The notes under the pieces were generated by a model. It saw only the letters and a program-made list of their open reading frames with translations. It had not been told where the DNA came from and did no database searches. Below are positions 22,755 to 31,854 of a stretch of DNA of 53,485 nt, piece by piece; the first letter of the stretch is position 1; every line of letters begins with the position of its first letter. This DNA is from Acidobacteriota bacterium (GTDB lineage Bacteria > Acidobacteriota > Terriglobia > Bryobacterales > Bryobacteraceae), in contig JAPKYZ010000035.1 in NCBI GenBank assembly GCA_026394055.1, positions 1-53,485 on the forward strand, given 5' to 3'. Both the position numbers and the translations under genes were made by a program.

Positions 22755-25700
22755 CTAAACCAGAGGAGACGTTATGGCGGACGGAGAAGGCGGCTGATGC
22801 GCCTGCAAGAGCCGCAGCAGCTCATCGGCCCGGATCGGCTTGCTGAGGTGACCGGTCATGCCGGCGGCCAGGCAGGCGGCCCGGTCGCCTTCCAGCGAAT
22901 GCGCGGTCATCGCCACGACGGCCGGGGCGGACTCGCCCAGCAGCGCGCGCAATTGCCGGGTGGCTTCGTAGCCGTCCATCACCGGCATCTGGCAGTCCAT
23001 CAGGATTAGATCGAACATCTCCTGCTGCGCCCGCTCCACCGCCTCGGCACCATTGACGGCCAGCACGGATTCGACGCCGAACAGTTCGAGCATGCCCTGG
23101 ATCACAATCTGGTTGACGTTGTTGTCCTCCGCCACCAACACCTTTAGCGGCGACGGCGTTGGGGCCAACTTCGCCAGACTGGCCGGAGCTTCCGGAGCCG
23201 CAGCCGGCTTGGCGGGAAGCGTCACGGTGAAGGTGGAGCCTTCGCCGGTCTGGCTGCGGCAGGCGATGGTGCCGCCCATGGCGTCCACCAGGCGGGACGC
23301 GATGGCCAGCCCTAAACCAGTGCCGCCATACAACCGCGTGGTGGAGGAATCCAGTTGCACGAACTGCTGGAACAGAAGCGGGATCTTCTCCGGCGAGATG
23401 CCGATGCCGGTGTCGGCGACCGCGAGTTCCACCTGTTCGGGCCCCCAGCTGATCTTCACCTCGACGCCGCCGGAGTTGGTGAACTTGATGGCATTGCCCA
23501 CCAGGTTGAGCAGCACTTGCCGCAACCGGGCCGGGTCACCTTCCAGCCATTCCAGGGCGGGGCCATCGGCGCTGACCGATAGCGACAAGCCCTTGGCCTG
23601 CGCCAACGGCCGTACCAGCGACAGCACGTCGCGGGTGAGCTCCTCCAGCCGCACCGGAAGCTGCTCCAGCACCAGCTTGCCCGCCTCGATCTTCGACAGG
23701 TCGAGAACATCGTTGACGATGATCAACAGAGCCTCGGCCGAAGAGCGGAGCGTGCCGAGCATCTGCTGCTGATCGCGATTCATGGGCGTCTGCTCCAGCA
23801 ATTGCGCCAGCCCCAGCACGCCGTTCATGGGAGTGCGGAGTTCATGGCTCATGGTGGCGAGAAACTCGGCTTTGGCGCGGCTGGCGGCTTCGGCGGCCTC
23901 TTTGGCGGTCTCCAGTTCCTGAGTGCGCTCGGCCACACGAGCCGATAGTTCGTCGTTGCGGCGCTGCAGCCGGGCGCTGCGCCGGGCGACGCTCGCGGCC
24001 AGCAGGCCCAGCATGAGAGCGGCCGCCAGAGCGCGGAACCAGACGGTCTCATAGAAATGAGCCTGGATCCTCCATTCCACCGTTGCCTCGTTTCCGGCCT
24101 GCCCTTCAAAGCCAGCGGCACGCAAGCGGAAGCGATAGGTGCCGGGACCCAGGTTGGCGTACTGCGCCTCACGCTCATCAGTCTTCGGCTGCCAGTCCCG
24201 ATCAACGCCATCCAGGCGATACTGGACCGGAATCAGCTTCGGAGTCGAAACAGTAAACGCGTCAAAGCGCACCAGCACGCGCGTGGTCCCGGGCGGCAGT
24301 TCCACCGGGGGCTTCAATGGAACCGGCTGGTCGCCCGCGATGATCCGTTCAATCATCAGCGTGGGGGCAAAGCGAGAGCGCGGCAGATATTGGGGGTCGA
24401 TCAGCGCCAACCCGCGCAAGGAGCCAAACAACATCCGTCCATCGGACATCGCCACGGCTCCCTGGCTGCGGACCATGCCGAAATTGAGGCTCCGGAGACC
24501 ATCTTCCCGGGTAAGGCGGCGGGCCAACTGACGCCGGCCGGCCAGCCAACCCGCCGCATCCACGCTCACCAAACCGTTCCGCGTCCCCAGCCACAACTGC
24601 CCTTGCCAATCCCGCTGGATGGAGAAGACTGAGTCCGTCACCAAGCCGAGCTCACCCCAGGTCTGCCGCGCCGGGTCCCAGGTAAGCAGGCCGGCCGCCG
24701 TCCCCACCCACAGCCGGGCGGTGGCGGTGTCCCAATAGAGCGCGTGAAGGTCGGTGCCCTCGGCCAGGTTCGGCGGACGCAGCACTTGCTCTCCGGCAGG
24801 GCTCCACTGCACCAGATTGCGCCCGGACGTGGCCCAGACGGTGCCCTCCGCCGAACCCGTCATCGAGCGGATATTGGGTTGTGCCGAAAATCGGCGCGCG
24901 TCCGCCAAGTGCGTCAGCGAGTGTTGCAGAAACACTCCCCGGACCCGGCTCACGAGCACGCCGCGGCCATCCGGATAATGCCACCAGGAAATGACCCGCC
25001 CGTGTTCGGCCCGCAGGGGGTCTGGCAGTTCGATCGCCCGGGCCCCAGCCAACCGATAGAGCTTGGGGATGCCGCCCAGGATCAGGTCACCCGTGCGGCG
25101 GTCGCGGTCCATGGTCCACACATTGCCCCCCACCGGCAGCGGGAAGCGCTGGAAGGTGCCTTGGTGCCATCGAGTCAAACCCTTGTTGAGAGCGTAGATC
25201 CAGATGTCACCGTTGGGTTCGGGGAAGATGGAGTTGATGACGTCGCCGGTAAGGCCTTCCGGCTGGCCGTAGCTGACGACCGAGGCATTGCGGAGCCGGT
25301 AGAGGCGGCCCAACATATCACCAATCCAAAGGACGCCTTCGCGGTCCTCATGCAGGCTGGTGACGGCGGTTTCTTCGTGGGGTGCCCCCAGGTGGCGGAA
25401 TTCCAGGTCGTTCTGGTGAAGCCGGGCGATCTCGCCGCGGCCTCCGATCCACAGGACGCCCTGGCGGTCCTCCAGCATCTGTTCGTAGATGCTGGCCTTG
25501 TGATATTCCGCCGTGAGAGCCCAGCTGTTCCAGCGATTTTTCTCCCAGCGGGCGATCCAGCCTTGACCCCGGAGCCAGACCCGATCCGCGGTGGCGATCA
25601 TCCGCACCGGGGTGCCGGCCGGAAGCTCCGCCATCCTGGTCCAACCTCGGGAAGGCTGCCAGCGCCACAACTGGTGATCCTCGGCTGCCAGCCAGATATC

Positions 25701-26345
25701 TCCATTGGGCGCGGCGGCCGCCGCCACGGGCACCGCCGGGAATTTCGCCACCGGTGTGGGAGCGGCGCCCGGGCGGCTGGCGCTGGTCATTTCATAGATG
25801 CCGCCGCCACTGACAATCCGCACACCGTCAGCCAGCGGATGGAGCGTGGCCAAGGTGAGCGGCACGGGCGGCAGATTTGGTTCAAGCGTGGTGAGACGCT
25901 CCGGGACTGTGTCGGCCCCCGGACTCAGCCCGGCTGATGTGGCGCGCAGTACGCCGGACCGGGCGGTCATCATCCACAACGTTCCCCGGCGATCCAGCGT
26001 CAGGCAACGGACCGTGCGGTCCAGCGGCTGATGCGCGCTCCACGGCAGCATCGTGCTGACCCAGCCATTCAACCGGAGCACGCCGTTCGCTGTCCCCAGC
26101 CACAGATACCCATCGGTGGATTGCGTGATGAAGGAGATGGTCTCCTCCGGCAGGTTGCGGGTGGAGGACCAAGGCTCAACCAGGTAGTCCGCCAGCGGCC
26201 GGTTGGCCTCAACCGCACCCAGCGGCAGCAGCAGCACAAAGGCGCTCAAGAGCCAGCGGAGATGGACGCCGGGCCTTGGGTTTCGTTGGGCCTGGTCCTG
26301 GAACGATGAGACGAGCGGACTCCTCACATCGTAAATATCGGCCAA
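22755..26345 (-). CDS. Hybrid sensor histidine kinase with two-component-regulator propeller
   Basis: A 1196-residue membrane sensor. After an N-terminal hydrophobic segment (WLLSAFVLLLPLGAVEA) comes an extracytoplasmic pair of Reg_prop beta-propellers (about 50-660, with repeats such as DGYLWLGTANGVLRL, EGVLWIGDMLGRLYRL and QGQLWLGTRNGLVSV), a Y_Y_Y domain (about 670-760), and a transmembrane helix (ALAAALMLGLLAASVA). The cytoplasmic part has HisKA (His834 in MSHELRTPMNG), HATPase (NLVGNAIKF, DTGIGI, GGTGLGLAI) and a receiver domain with Asp1117 in LILMDCQMPVMDG. In Bacteroidota this architecture senses polysaccharide fragments; the ligand here is unknown. No output regulator is adjacent. 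Confidence 0.93.
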   Translation of the reverse strand: MADIYDVRSPLVSSFQDQAQRNPRPGVHLRWLLSAFVLLLPLGAVEANRPLADYLVEPWSSTRNLPEETISFITQSTDGYLWLGTANGVLRLNGWVSTMLPWSAHQPLDRTVRCLTLDRRGTLWMMTARSGVLRATSAGLSPGADTVPERLTTLEPNLPPVPLTLATLHPLADGVRIVSGGGIYEMTSASRPGAAPTPVAKFPAVPVAAAAAPNGDIWLAAEDHQLWRWQPSRGWTRMAELPAGTPVRMIATADRVWLRGQGWIARWEKNRWNSWALTAEYHKASIYEQMLEDRQGVLWIGGRGEIARLHQNDLEFRHLGAPHEETAVTSLHEDREGVLWIGDMLGRLYRLRNASVVSYGQPEGLTGDVINSIFPEPNGDIWIYALNKGLTRWHQGTFQRFPLPVGGNVWTMDRDRRTGDLILGGIPKLYRLAGARAIELPDPLRAEHGRVISWWHYPDGRGVLVSRVRGVFLQHSLTHLADARRFSAQPNIRSMTGSAEGTVWATSGRNLVQWSPAGEQVLRPPNLAEGTDLHALYWDTATARLWVGTAAGLLTWDPARQTWGELGLVTDSVFSIQRDWQGQLWLGTRNGLVSVDAAGWLAGRRQLARRLTREDGLRSLNFGMVRSQGAVAMSDGRMLFGSLRGLALIDPQYLPRSRFAPTLMIERIIAGDQPVPLKPPVELPPGTTRVLVRFDAFTVSTPKLIPVQYRLDGVDRDWQPKTDEREAQYANLGPGTYRFRLRAAGFEGQAGNEATVEWRIQAHFYETVWFRALAAALMLGLLAASVARRSARLQRRNDELSARVAERTQELETAKEAAEAASRAKAEFLATMSHELRTPMNGVLGLAQLLEQTPMNRDQQQMLGTLRSSAEALLIIVNDVLDLSKIEAGKLVLEQLPVRLEELTRDVLSLVRPLAQAKGLSLSVSADGPALEWLEGDPARLRQVLLNLVGNAIKFTNSGGVEVKISWGPEQVELAVADTGIGISPEKIPLLFQQFVQLDSSTTRLYGGTGLGLAIASRLVDAMGGTIACRSQTGEGSTFTVTLPAKPAAAPEAPASLAKLAPTPSPLKVLVAEDNNVNQIVIQGMLELFGVESVLAVNGAEAVERAQQEMFDLILMDCQMPVMDGYEATRQLRALLGESAPAVVAMTAHSLEGDRAACLAAGMTGHLSKPIRADELLRLLQAHQPPSPSAITSPLV

Positions 26346-26378
26346 TCCGAACCCCTCGCGAGTGAGGATCGCCCGATT

Positions 26379-28292
26379 CTACATATACCGAGGGACGGGA
26401 ATTCCCAGAACCTGCAAGGTCCACTCCAGTTGCTGGGCAAAGTACCGCGTCAGCCAAACCAGCACCTGCCGGCGCTCCGCATCCTGTTCGCCGATCACGG
26501 AATAGTCGTGATAAAAGCCGCTAAAGGCCTGGGCCAATTGAAAGGCAAAGCGGGAGACATGGGCCGGTTCGCCCGATTCCACCGCGCGCCGCACCGCCTG
26601 CCCCGCACGCGAGCAGGTGAGCAGGAACTGCCACAGCCCCTCATCTTGTAAAGCATTGGTGAGCGCTTGGGCGCTGGGCTCCGCGCTGTCGCCCGCTTTG
26701 CGGAGGATGCTGCGGGCGCGGACGGCGGAATACTGCACGTAGGGTCCGGTTTCGCCCTCAAAGCTCAGCGCCTCCTGCAGATCGAAGGCAATCACCGTAT
26801 TTCGGGTGAACTTCAGCATGAAGAAGCGCAGCGCTCCGATGGCGATCTGCGAGGCCACCTCGCGCCGCTCCGCCTCGGGTGCTTCGGCATGGCGCGACGT
26901 CACCTCGATCAGCGCCCGGTCGATCAAAGTGTCCATCAGGTCGTCCGCCTTGACGCCCAGCCCTTTGCGGCCGGAGACCTCGACGTGGCTCTTCTTTTTG
27001 TCTTCCTCTGACAGCTCAATCCCCAGCTCCACGCAAGTGCGCGGGGAGAGCGCCACCATCTCATAGCTGAAGTGGATCGAGTTTTCGGCCTGCTCCCGGT
27101 AGCCGAGCGCGTTCAAGCCGGCCACCACCACATCCTGCAAATAAGACTGGCGCGAATCGATGACGTTGTAGACGGTCGAGCCGCCGCCGAAGCTCGGGAC
27201 GCCGTCGGTGGTTGACGGAGTGCTGGTGGCCACCCACACGCCCGGAAAGCCGTTCAGCGGTTCGTAGAAAAAGTCCTTGCCCAACAGGCCGAACTTCCAC
27301 AGCTGATAGGCGATGTCTTTGCCGACGTAGGTGACGGTGCCGTTGGACCGGACGATCACTTTGCTGTCGCCCTCATCCTCGGCGTCATGTTCGCGGAAGG
27401 CGGAGGACGGCATCACCCAGCAGCCTGAGTTCTTGCCTTCGGTCTCAAAGTAGATCGCTTTGCGTTCCTTCAACTGCTCGAACGCATGCGCCCAGAACTG
27501 CAGGTGCAGAATCTCGCTCTCGCGCGGCAGCACGTCGTAGCCGATCCCCAGCCGGGCCATGGTGCGGAGGTGGCAGGCCACAATCGCGTCCGCCACAATG
27601 TGGCCTAGCCGGGCGAGCTCAGCGGTGCCGCCTTCGATGGAATGCAGCGTGTCGGCGCGCCATTGCTTGGCTTCCGGATGATCGTTGTAGTAGCTGGAGA
27701 CGCGGGCGTAAAGGTCCCAGCAGAGATAGTCAAACCGGGGCTGCAGTGTAAGCGCCTCGACTTCGGCCGGGGACTTCTTTTCGAGGTAATGGAACCCCAC
27801 CACCACGTCCGCCACCTGGACGCCCGTGTTGTCGATGTAGTTCTGCACCTCAACCCGCTGGCCTGTCGAACGCTGCATCCGCACAAACGTGTCGCCCAAC
27901 ACGGCATTGCGCAAATGCCCGATGTGCGCGGCTTTGTTGGGGTTGATGTTGGTGTGCTCGACAATCACCTTGCCGCTTGAGGCCGCGGCGGCGGCGGGCG
28001 CGGCGAGCGATTCCGCGTATGCCGTGCGGTCCAGCCGGACGTTGATGTAGCCGTTGCCTGCGATCTCCAGCGCGGCCACGCCCGGGATAGCCGGGAGACC
28101 GTCCACAATTTGTTGCGCGATCACGCGCGGCGCCTTCTTCAGTTGGCGAGCCAGTTGGAAGGCCACCGGCAGCGCGAATTCGCCGAACGACGGCTCCTTG
28201 GGCTGTTCAACATTGACGGGCACGTCAAGGCCCAGGCCCTGGAGATAAGCCGTCAGCGCTTGGATGAGTTGAGGTTCAATCGTGTGGAGCAA
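26379..28292 (-). CDS. argS: Arginyl-tRNA synthetase
   Basis: Class I aminoacyl-tRNA synthetase that charges tRNA-Arg. Visible are the N-terminal Arg_tRNA_synt_N domain, the HIGH motif in NPNKAAHIGHLRNAVLGD, a degenerate KMSKS-like HVEVSGRKGLGVKADDLMD, and the C-terminal DALR anticodon-binding domain (YVQYSAVRARSILRKAG). I place the start at TTG 28290-28292, giving 637 residues and the family N terminus LLHTIEPQLIQALTAYL. The open frame to 28478 overlaps the divergent PEP-CTERM gene and is unlikely to be translated. Start confidence is moderate; identity is firm. Confidence 0.92.
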   Translation of the reverse strand: MLHTIEPQLIQALTAYLQGLGLDVPVNVEQPKEPSFGEFALPVAFQLARQLKKAPRVIAQQIVDGLPAIPGVAALEIAGNGYINVRLDRTAYAESLAAPAAAAASSGKVIVEHTNINPNKAAHIGHLRNAVLGDTFVRMQRSTGQRVEVQNYIDNTGVQVADVVVGFHYLEKKSPAEVEALTLQPRFDYLCWDLYARVSSYYNDHPEAKQWRADTLHSIEGGTAELARLGHIVADAIVACHLRTMARLGIGYDVLPRESEILHLQFWAHAFEQLKERKAIYFETEGKNSGCWVMPSSAFREHDAEDEGDSKVIVRSNGTVTYVGKDIAYQLWKFGLLGKDFFYEPLNGFPGVWVATSTPSTTDGVPSFGGGSTVYNVIDSRQSYLQDVVVAGLNALGYREQAENSIHFSYEMVALSPRTCVELGIELSEEDKKKSHVEVSGRKGLGVKADDLMDTLIDRALIEVTSRHAEAPEAERREVASQIAIGALRFFMLKFTRNTVIAFDLQEALSFEGETGPYVQYSAVRARSILRKAGDSAEPSAQALTNALQDEGLWQFLLTCSRAGQAVRRAVESGEPAHVSRFAFQLAQAFSGFYHDYSVIGEQDAERRQVLVWLTRYFAQQLEWTLQVLGIPVPRYM

Positions 28293-28435
28293 ACTGTAAT
28301 TATCGCGCGCGCAACGCTGGGGCCGCAGCAGGCTGGTGCACGGATGCTCCTGAAAGCGTAATCGCAACGTGTTACTCTTCCTCCAAACAAGACTGTGGCG
28401 TTCATGAACCCACAAACGTGATCCGGAGGATTTCC

Positions 28436-29173
28436 ATGAAGGTTTTTCGCACCCTCGCCCTGTTGGCCGTGGCCGCATCGTCGCAAGCGGCGACGGTTAC
28501 CTGGACTGAATACAAGCCCAATGGCACCGAGATTGCCTCGGGCACTTTCACCACGACGTGCGGCTTGGTCTTGTCTTTTGGAGACTCTTGCGCGGAGCCC
28601 TCCGCGTTTTCCGCGACGGGCGTCCACTTCAGCATGACCGGCAGCACCTCCGCGCGAAACATCGATGGCTTGAATACCGAGCTGATTGCAACGGCCGTCG
28701 TGACGTCACTGGATGGCACCCGCGGCATGGTCGCCATGCAGTGGGACCAGCTGTTCTACCCCGACTTTTTCTACTCGTACGACCCCACGGTGTCGGTGGT
28801 CGATTCCTACACGCTGACCGGTGGCTTTGCACTAGCCAGTCCGGCGGCCGATAGCAAGATCGTCGCCAGCAAGACCCAGCAGACCATCTTCGGCCCGGTC
28901 TCCTTCCCCTCCCTGGTGGCCACCTCCGACGCCGGTCCTACGTTTTCGGTGGGCCCGGAGACCAAGACCTACGCGCCCAACTTTGGCAACGGCCTGTGGA
29001 CCACGGTGCGGGTGAGCTTCCAGTTTTTGGGTGCGAGCATCACGGCCGGTGACGCGATGGACATTCCCGTTTCTACCTCGACGTCCGTCCCCGCCTCCCC
29101 CGTGCCCGAGCCAGCTGCTTGGTGGCTGGCCGGTGGCGCACTGCTCGCGATGCGGCGCCTCGCCCAACGGTAG
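28436..29173 (+). CDS. PEP-CTERM sorting domain protein
   Basis: Exported protein of 245 residues. It has a signal peptide (MKVFRTLALLAVAASSQA), a beta-rich body with one possible disulfide pair (TTTCGLVLSFGDSCAEP), and a C-terminal PEP-CTERM tail, VPEPAAWWLAGGALLAMRRL. The ATG at 28436 is preceded at good distance by GGAGGA, which fixes the start. The body has no recognised domain. It is the second PEP-CTERM protein in the window, so the organism should encode an exosortase elsewhere. Confidence 0.85.
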   Translation: MKVFRTLALLAVAASSQAATVTWTEYKPNGTEIASGTFTTTCGLVLSFGDSCAEPSAFSATGVHFSMTGSTSARNIDGLNTELIATAVVTSLDGTRGMVAMQWDQLFYPDFFYSYDPTVSVVDSYTLTGGFALASPAADSKIVASKTQQTIFGPVSFPSLVATSDAGPTFSVGPETKTYAPNFGNGLWTTVRVSFQFLGASITAGDAMDIPVSTSTSVPASPVPEPAAWWLAGGALLAMRRLAQR

Positions 29174-29192
29174 CGGGACCCTCCGTGCCGGC

Positions 29193-30233
29193 TTACTGCG
29201 GCGGCGCTGCCGCGTCGGGCGTCAGCACGACAATCAGCGTCCGCCCATCGGAGAAGAACTCCTGGCCGTGCGCGGTCTTGGTCTTGGTGACCGGGTCGCG
29301 ATGGGTGAGGTAGTAGGTGGTGGCCACTTCGCCGGAGGCCTTCAGGCTTTCGCCGATGAATTCGCGCTCCTTGTCGGTGTCCTCGTCAATGCGGTGGGTC
29401 AGCTTGCCGTTCCGCTGGTCCTTGTCAAAGCCGATGTCGTGAGTCCCCGCGCCCACCCACACTTCCTGCCCACCAGCAGTGAAGGGCGCTTTCCAGAGCC
29501 GGAAGTGGTGGCGCGAGGAGATGTTCTTGAGCGGATCGCCCAGCGCGAAGCCGTAGTCCTGCGGCCGGTCGAACATGATCAGCTCGCTCATCGGCAACTC
29601 CACATAGCCCCGGCGGTTCAGCACCGACATCACCATGCCGACAGCCGCCTCCGCCTTATTGCGATTGACGCGCACCCAGCCGCCACTGGTCAGCAGTTCA
29701 ACAATCTTCTTCTCGGCGCCGATGATGAAAAAGTTCACCCTGTCGCCCTCCGTGCCTTGGGCATCGACGACGCGGTTGGGCACGCTGTCCAGCTGCCGCT
29801 GCGTGAGCTTGGGCAGCTGGCTGGGATTGACCGGCGGCTTTGGTGCACCCTTCACCACCGTTACGGTTACCTCAAAGGTGCCCGTCAAGGACTCGCCCGA
29901 AGGAAGATTGGCGCCCAGGAATAGGCGCCCGGCCACGGGCACGCGCCGCTCAATGCTCTCGCCGATCAGGAATGGCCGGGCCGTCGCCGCTTCACCGATC
30001 CGCGCCACCAGAGCGCCCCGCCCCGCGTCATTCACCGGGAAGGTCTTCAGCAGGTCCTTGAAGCCTTTCTGCGTGCCCGCAGCGGGCAAGTCGCCCGTTA
30101 CGGTTACCTTCAACGTGCTACCCGCGGCCAGATCGAGCGCCGTATCCAACCACTCGCCCTTCAACGGCACCTGAAATTTTTGCCCCGACGCGGCCATGGC
30201 CGTCAGGCCGCATAGCAACAGAATCTTCATCAT
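29193..30233 (-). CDS. Exported LssY C-terminal domain protein
   Basis: A 346-residue protein with a signal peptide (MMKILLLCGLTAMAASG). The first 130 residues are a beta domain beginning FQVPLKGEWLDTALDLAAGS. The rest matches the LssY_C domain: NFFIIGAEKKIVELLTSGGW, SELIMFDRPQDYGFA, RHHFRLWKAPF, WVGAGTHDIGF and HRIDEDTDKEREFI. LssY_C is found in Legionella type I secretion-linked proteins and many acidobacterial genes, with unknown activity. The start is one of two adjacent ATGs (30233 or 30230). Confidence 0.72.
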   Translation of the reverse strand: MMKILLLCGLTAMAASGQKFQVPLKGEWLDTALDLAAGSTLKVTVTGDLPAAGTQKGFKDLLKTFPVNDAGRGALVARIGEAATARPFLIGESIERRVPVAGRLFLGANLPSGESLTGTFEVTVTVVKGAPKPPVNPSQLPKLTQRQLDSVPNRVVDAQGTEGDRVNFFIIGAEKKIVELLTSGGWVRVNRNKAEAAVGMVMSVLNRRGYVELPMSELIMFDRPQDYGFALGDPLKNISSRHHFRLWKAPFTAGGQEVWVGAGTHDIGFDKDQRNGKLTHRIDEDTDKEREFIGESLKASGEVATTYYLTHRDPVTKTKTAHGQEFFSDGRTLIVVLTPDAAAPPQ

Positions 30234-30309
30234 CTTGATCTTATCCCCGCTGAGTGGCACGGAAGCATCGGCTGGGCCCGGCGCCGCTGGTTGGTATCCT
30301 CAAAAAAGA

Positions 30310-30630
30310 ATGCCAAAAGTGACCTTCCTGCCCGCTGGGCGCACCGTTGAGTTTGAAGTTGGAACGCTCCCCTTCCCTGACCACGGCCAACCCGGCTCCG
30401 TGCTGGCCATCGCGCTGCACTTTGGAATTGAGATGGAACACGTCTGCGGCGGCAACTGCAGCTGCACCACGTGCCACGTCGTGATCAAAGAGGGCGTCGA
30501 GAACACGTCGCCGATGCTCGAAGACGAAGGCGACTTGATCGACGGCGTTCCGGGCGTCACTTCCACGTCGCGTCTCGGCTGCCAGGCGGTGGTGAAGGGC
30601 GACATCGTCGTGGAAATCCCGGCCGTATAA
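30310..30630 (+). CDS. ISC-type 2Fe-2S ferredoxin (copy 1)
   Basis: A 106-residue adrenodoxin/ISC-type ferredoxin that carries one 2Fe-2S cluster. The four ligands are Cys46, Cys52, Cys55 (in VCGGNCSCTTCHV) and Cys91 (RLGCQAV), the exact C-x5-C-x2-C-x35-C spacing of the type. Such ferredoxins give electrons to Fe-S assembly or P450-like enzymes. The N-terminal part MPKVTFLPAGRTVEF is nearly shared with the next gene, which is a tandem duplicate. The ATG follows an A-rich leader. Confidence 0.92.
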   Translation: MPKVTFLPAGRTVEFEVGTLPFPDHGQPGSVLAIALHFGIEMEHVCGGNCSCTTCHVVIKEGVENTSPMLEDEGDLIDGVPGVTSTSRLGCQAVVKGDIVVEIPAV

Positions 30631-30705
30631 CAGGGGACGCACAAAATCGGCACTCCGTTTCTAACTTGGGCCTAAGCGGCGAAGCGGGGCCGCTATACTG
30701 AAGGT

Positions 30706-31095
30706 GTGCCGAAAGTGACCTTCCTGCCCGAGGGGCGAGTTTTAGAATTCGAGTCGGGCCAACTACCTCACGCCGATCACGGCAAGCCGGAATCGCTGCT
30801 CGACATCGCCATGAATTTCGGGCTCCACCTGGAACATGCCTGCGGTGGCGTCTGCGCCTGCACCACCTGCCACATCATCGTGAAGCAAGGGGACAACAAT
30901 CTGTCGCCCATGGATGATGATGAAGGGGACCGTCTGGAAATGGCTCCGGGCCTGACCCTGCATTCGCGGCTCGGCTGCCAGTGCGTCGTCACCGGCGATG
31001 TGGTGGTGGAGATCCCGAACTGGAATCGCAATTATGTCAGCGAAGGCGGCGGGTCCATGAACCTGGGCGACGCCATCCCGCTGCCCAAGAAATAG
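30706..31095 (+). CDS. ISC-type 2Fe-2S ferredoxin (copy 2)
   Basis: A 129-residue homologue of the preceding ferredoxin, starting with GTG. The ligand cysteines fall at the same positions (46, 52, 55 and 91) in ACGGVCACTTCHI and RLGCQCV. It has a longer C-terminal tail (WNRNYVSEGGGSMNLGD). The two genes are separated by 75 nt that include a TATACT hexamer at 30694-30699, so the second copy may have its own promoter. Divergence of the tails suggests different partners. Confidence 0.9.
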   Translation: MPKVTFLPEGRVLEFESGQLPHADHGKPESLLDIAMNFGLHLEHACGGVCACTTCHIIVKQGDNNLSPMDDDEGDRLEMAPGLTLHSRLGCQCVVTGDVVVEIPNWNRNYVSEGGGSMNLGDAIPLPKK

Positions 31096-31099
31096 CTTT

Positions 31100-31219
31100 A
31101 TGCCCATAGGACCGTTGATCTTTTTCATCATCTTCGCGCTGGTCGTGGCGCTGATTTTCGCGTTGGCTTTTATGCCCCCGAACAAGTTGGTGGAAAAGAT
31201 CGACAAGAAGAAAAAATAG
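31100..31219 (+). CDS. 39-residue single-pass membrane peptide
   Basis: The reading frame starts 4 nt after the second ferredoxin stop and gives MPIGPLIFFIIFALVVALIF, then ALAFMPPNKLVEKIDKKKK. It is one hydrophobic helix followed by a basic cytoplasmic tail, a convincing small membrane protein. It ends 3 nt before the DinB-like gene, so all four genes look cotranscribed. Function unknown. Confidence 0.6.
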   Translation: MPIGPLIFFIIFALVVALIFALAFMPPNKLVEKIDKKKK

Positions 31220-31222
31220 CGG

Positions 31223-31657
31223 ATGGTGAATGACGCGATGAATGACATCGAACGGTCGGTGTTTGGCGGGGCCTGGCATGGTCCGGCGTTGATGGAGCTA
31301 TTGAGCGGCGTCACCGCCGAGCAAGCTCTATTGAAGCCCATCGCGGGCGCCCACTCGATTGGCGAGATTACCCTCCACGCCGCCATCTGGATGGAGTTGG
31401 CCAAGCAGGCCATCGACGGCCACGCCATCCCGCCCTTCGGCAGCTTCCACGATTGGATTGAGCCGGAAAGCACCTGGGAAAGCGCCGTGCATCGCCTGGA
31501 AAAAGCGGCCCGCGAATTGGCCGACGCCTATGCCGATGCCGACCCGGACGAAATCGTCCCTGGCCGCCACTATGACTTCGAGCATCTGCTAACCGGCGTC
31601 GCGCAGCACAACACCTACCACGCCGGGCAGATCTCGATGTTGAAGAAGCTGCTGTAG
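31223..31657 (+). CDS. DinB-family four-helix protein
   Basis: A 144-residue protein of the DinB/YfiT-like superfamily, a four-helix bundle that binds a metal with three histidines. Candidate ligands are His in EITLHAAIWME and the pair in VAQHNTYHAGQI near the C terminus. Members include thiol-dependent S-transferases (bacillithiol, mycothiol) and damage-induced proteins, so the exact role is open. ATG 31223 and ATG 31238 are both possible. Confidence 0.82.
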   Translation: MVNDAMNDIERSVFGGAWHGPALMELLSGVTAEQALLKPIAGAHSIGEITLHAAIWMELAKQAIDGHAIPPFGSFHDWIEPESTWESAVHRLEKAARELADAYADADPDEIVPGRHYDFEHLLTGVAQHNTYHAGQISMLKKLL

Positions 31658-31664
31658 CCGACGC

Positions 31665-31843
31665 CCTCGGCCCGAGCGCTCAGACCGAGCCGCGACCAGC
31701 AGGAACGGTCTCCCTCTTGAGCGCTCAGCAGCACGGGCGATCCCGAATCTCGATCCGGGTTGCCGAGATTGGCCGGGCATTCTCTTGCGATGGGAGAGGC
31801 CCCTCCTGCGGGACGGGGCTCGGTCTGAGGGCTCGGCCCGAGG
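31665..31843. repeat. 179-bp inverted-repeat element between convergent genes
   Basis: The ends 31665-31690 and 31818-31843 are 26-bp inverted repeats with two mismatches (CCTCGGCCCGAGCGCTCAGA...). The interior contains a second copy of GAGCGCTCAG at 31718 and no convincing gene. It lies between the DinB-like gene and the convergent permease gene, so it could also act as a bidirectional terminator or structured RNA. No second copy is seen in this window. Confidence 0.6.
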
Positions 31844-31854
31844 ATTGTCGCCTA

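Noticed and set aside
23053..23772. Long plus-strand frame inside the histidine kinase gene
   Set aside because: It is antisense to a well-defined kinase core in a high-GC gene, where long shadow frames are expected.
22755..26345. Polysaccharide utilisation locus around the propeller-type sensor
   Set aside because: The sensor type suggests it, but no SusC/D-like transporter or glycoside hydrolase lies nearby.
28293..28478. N-terminal extension of argS to an upstream ATG
   Set aside because: It overlaps the divergent PEP-CTERM gene and adds basic residues not found in arginyl-tRNA synthetases.
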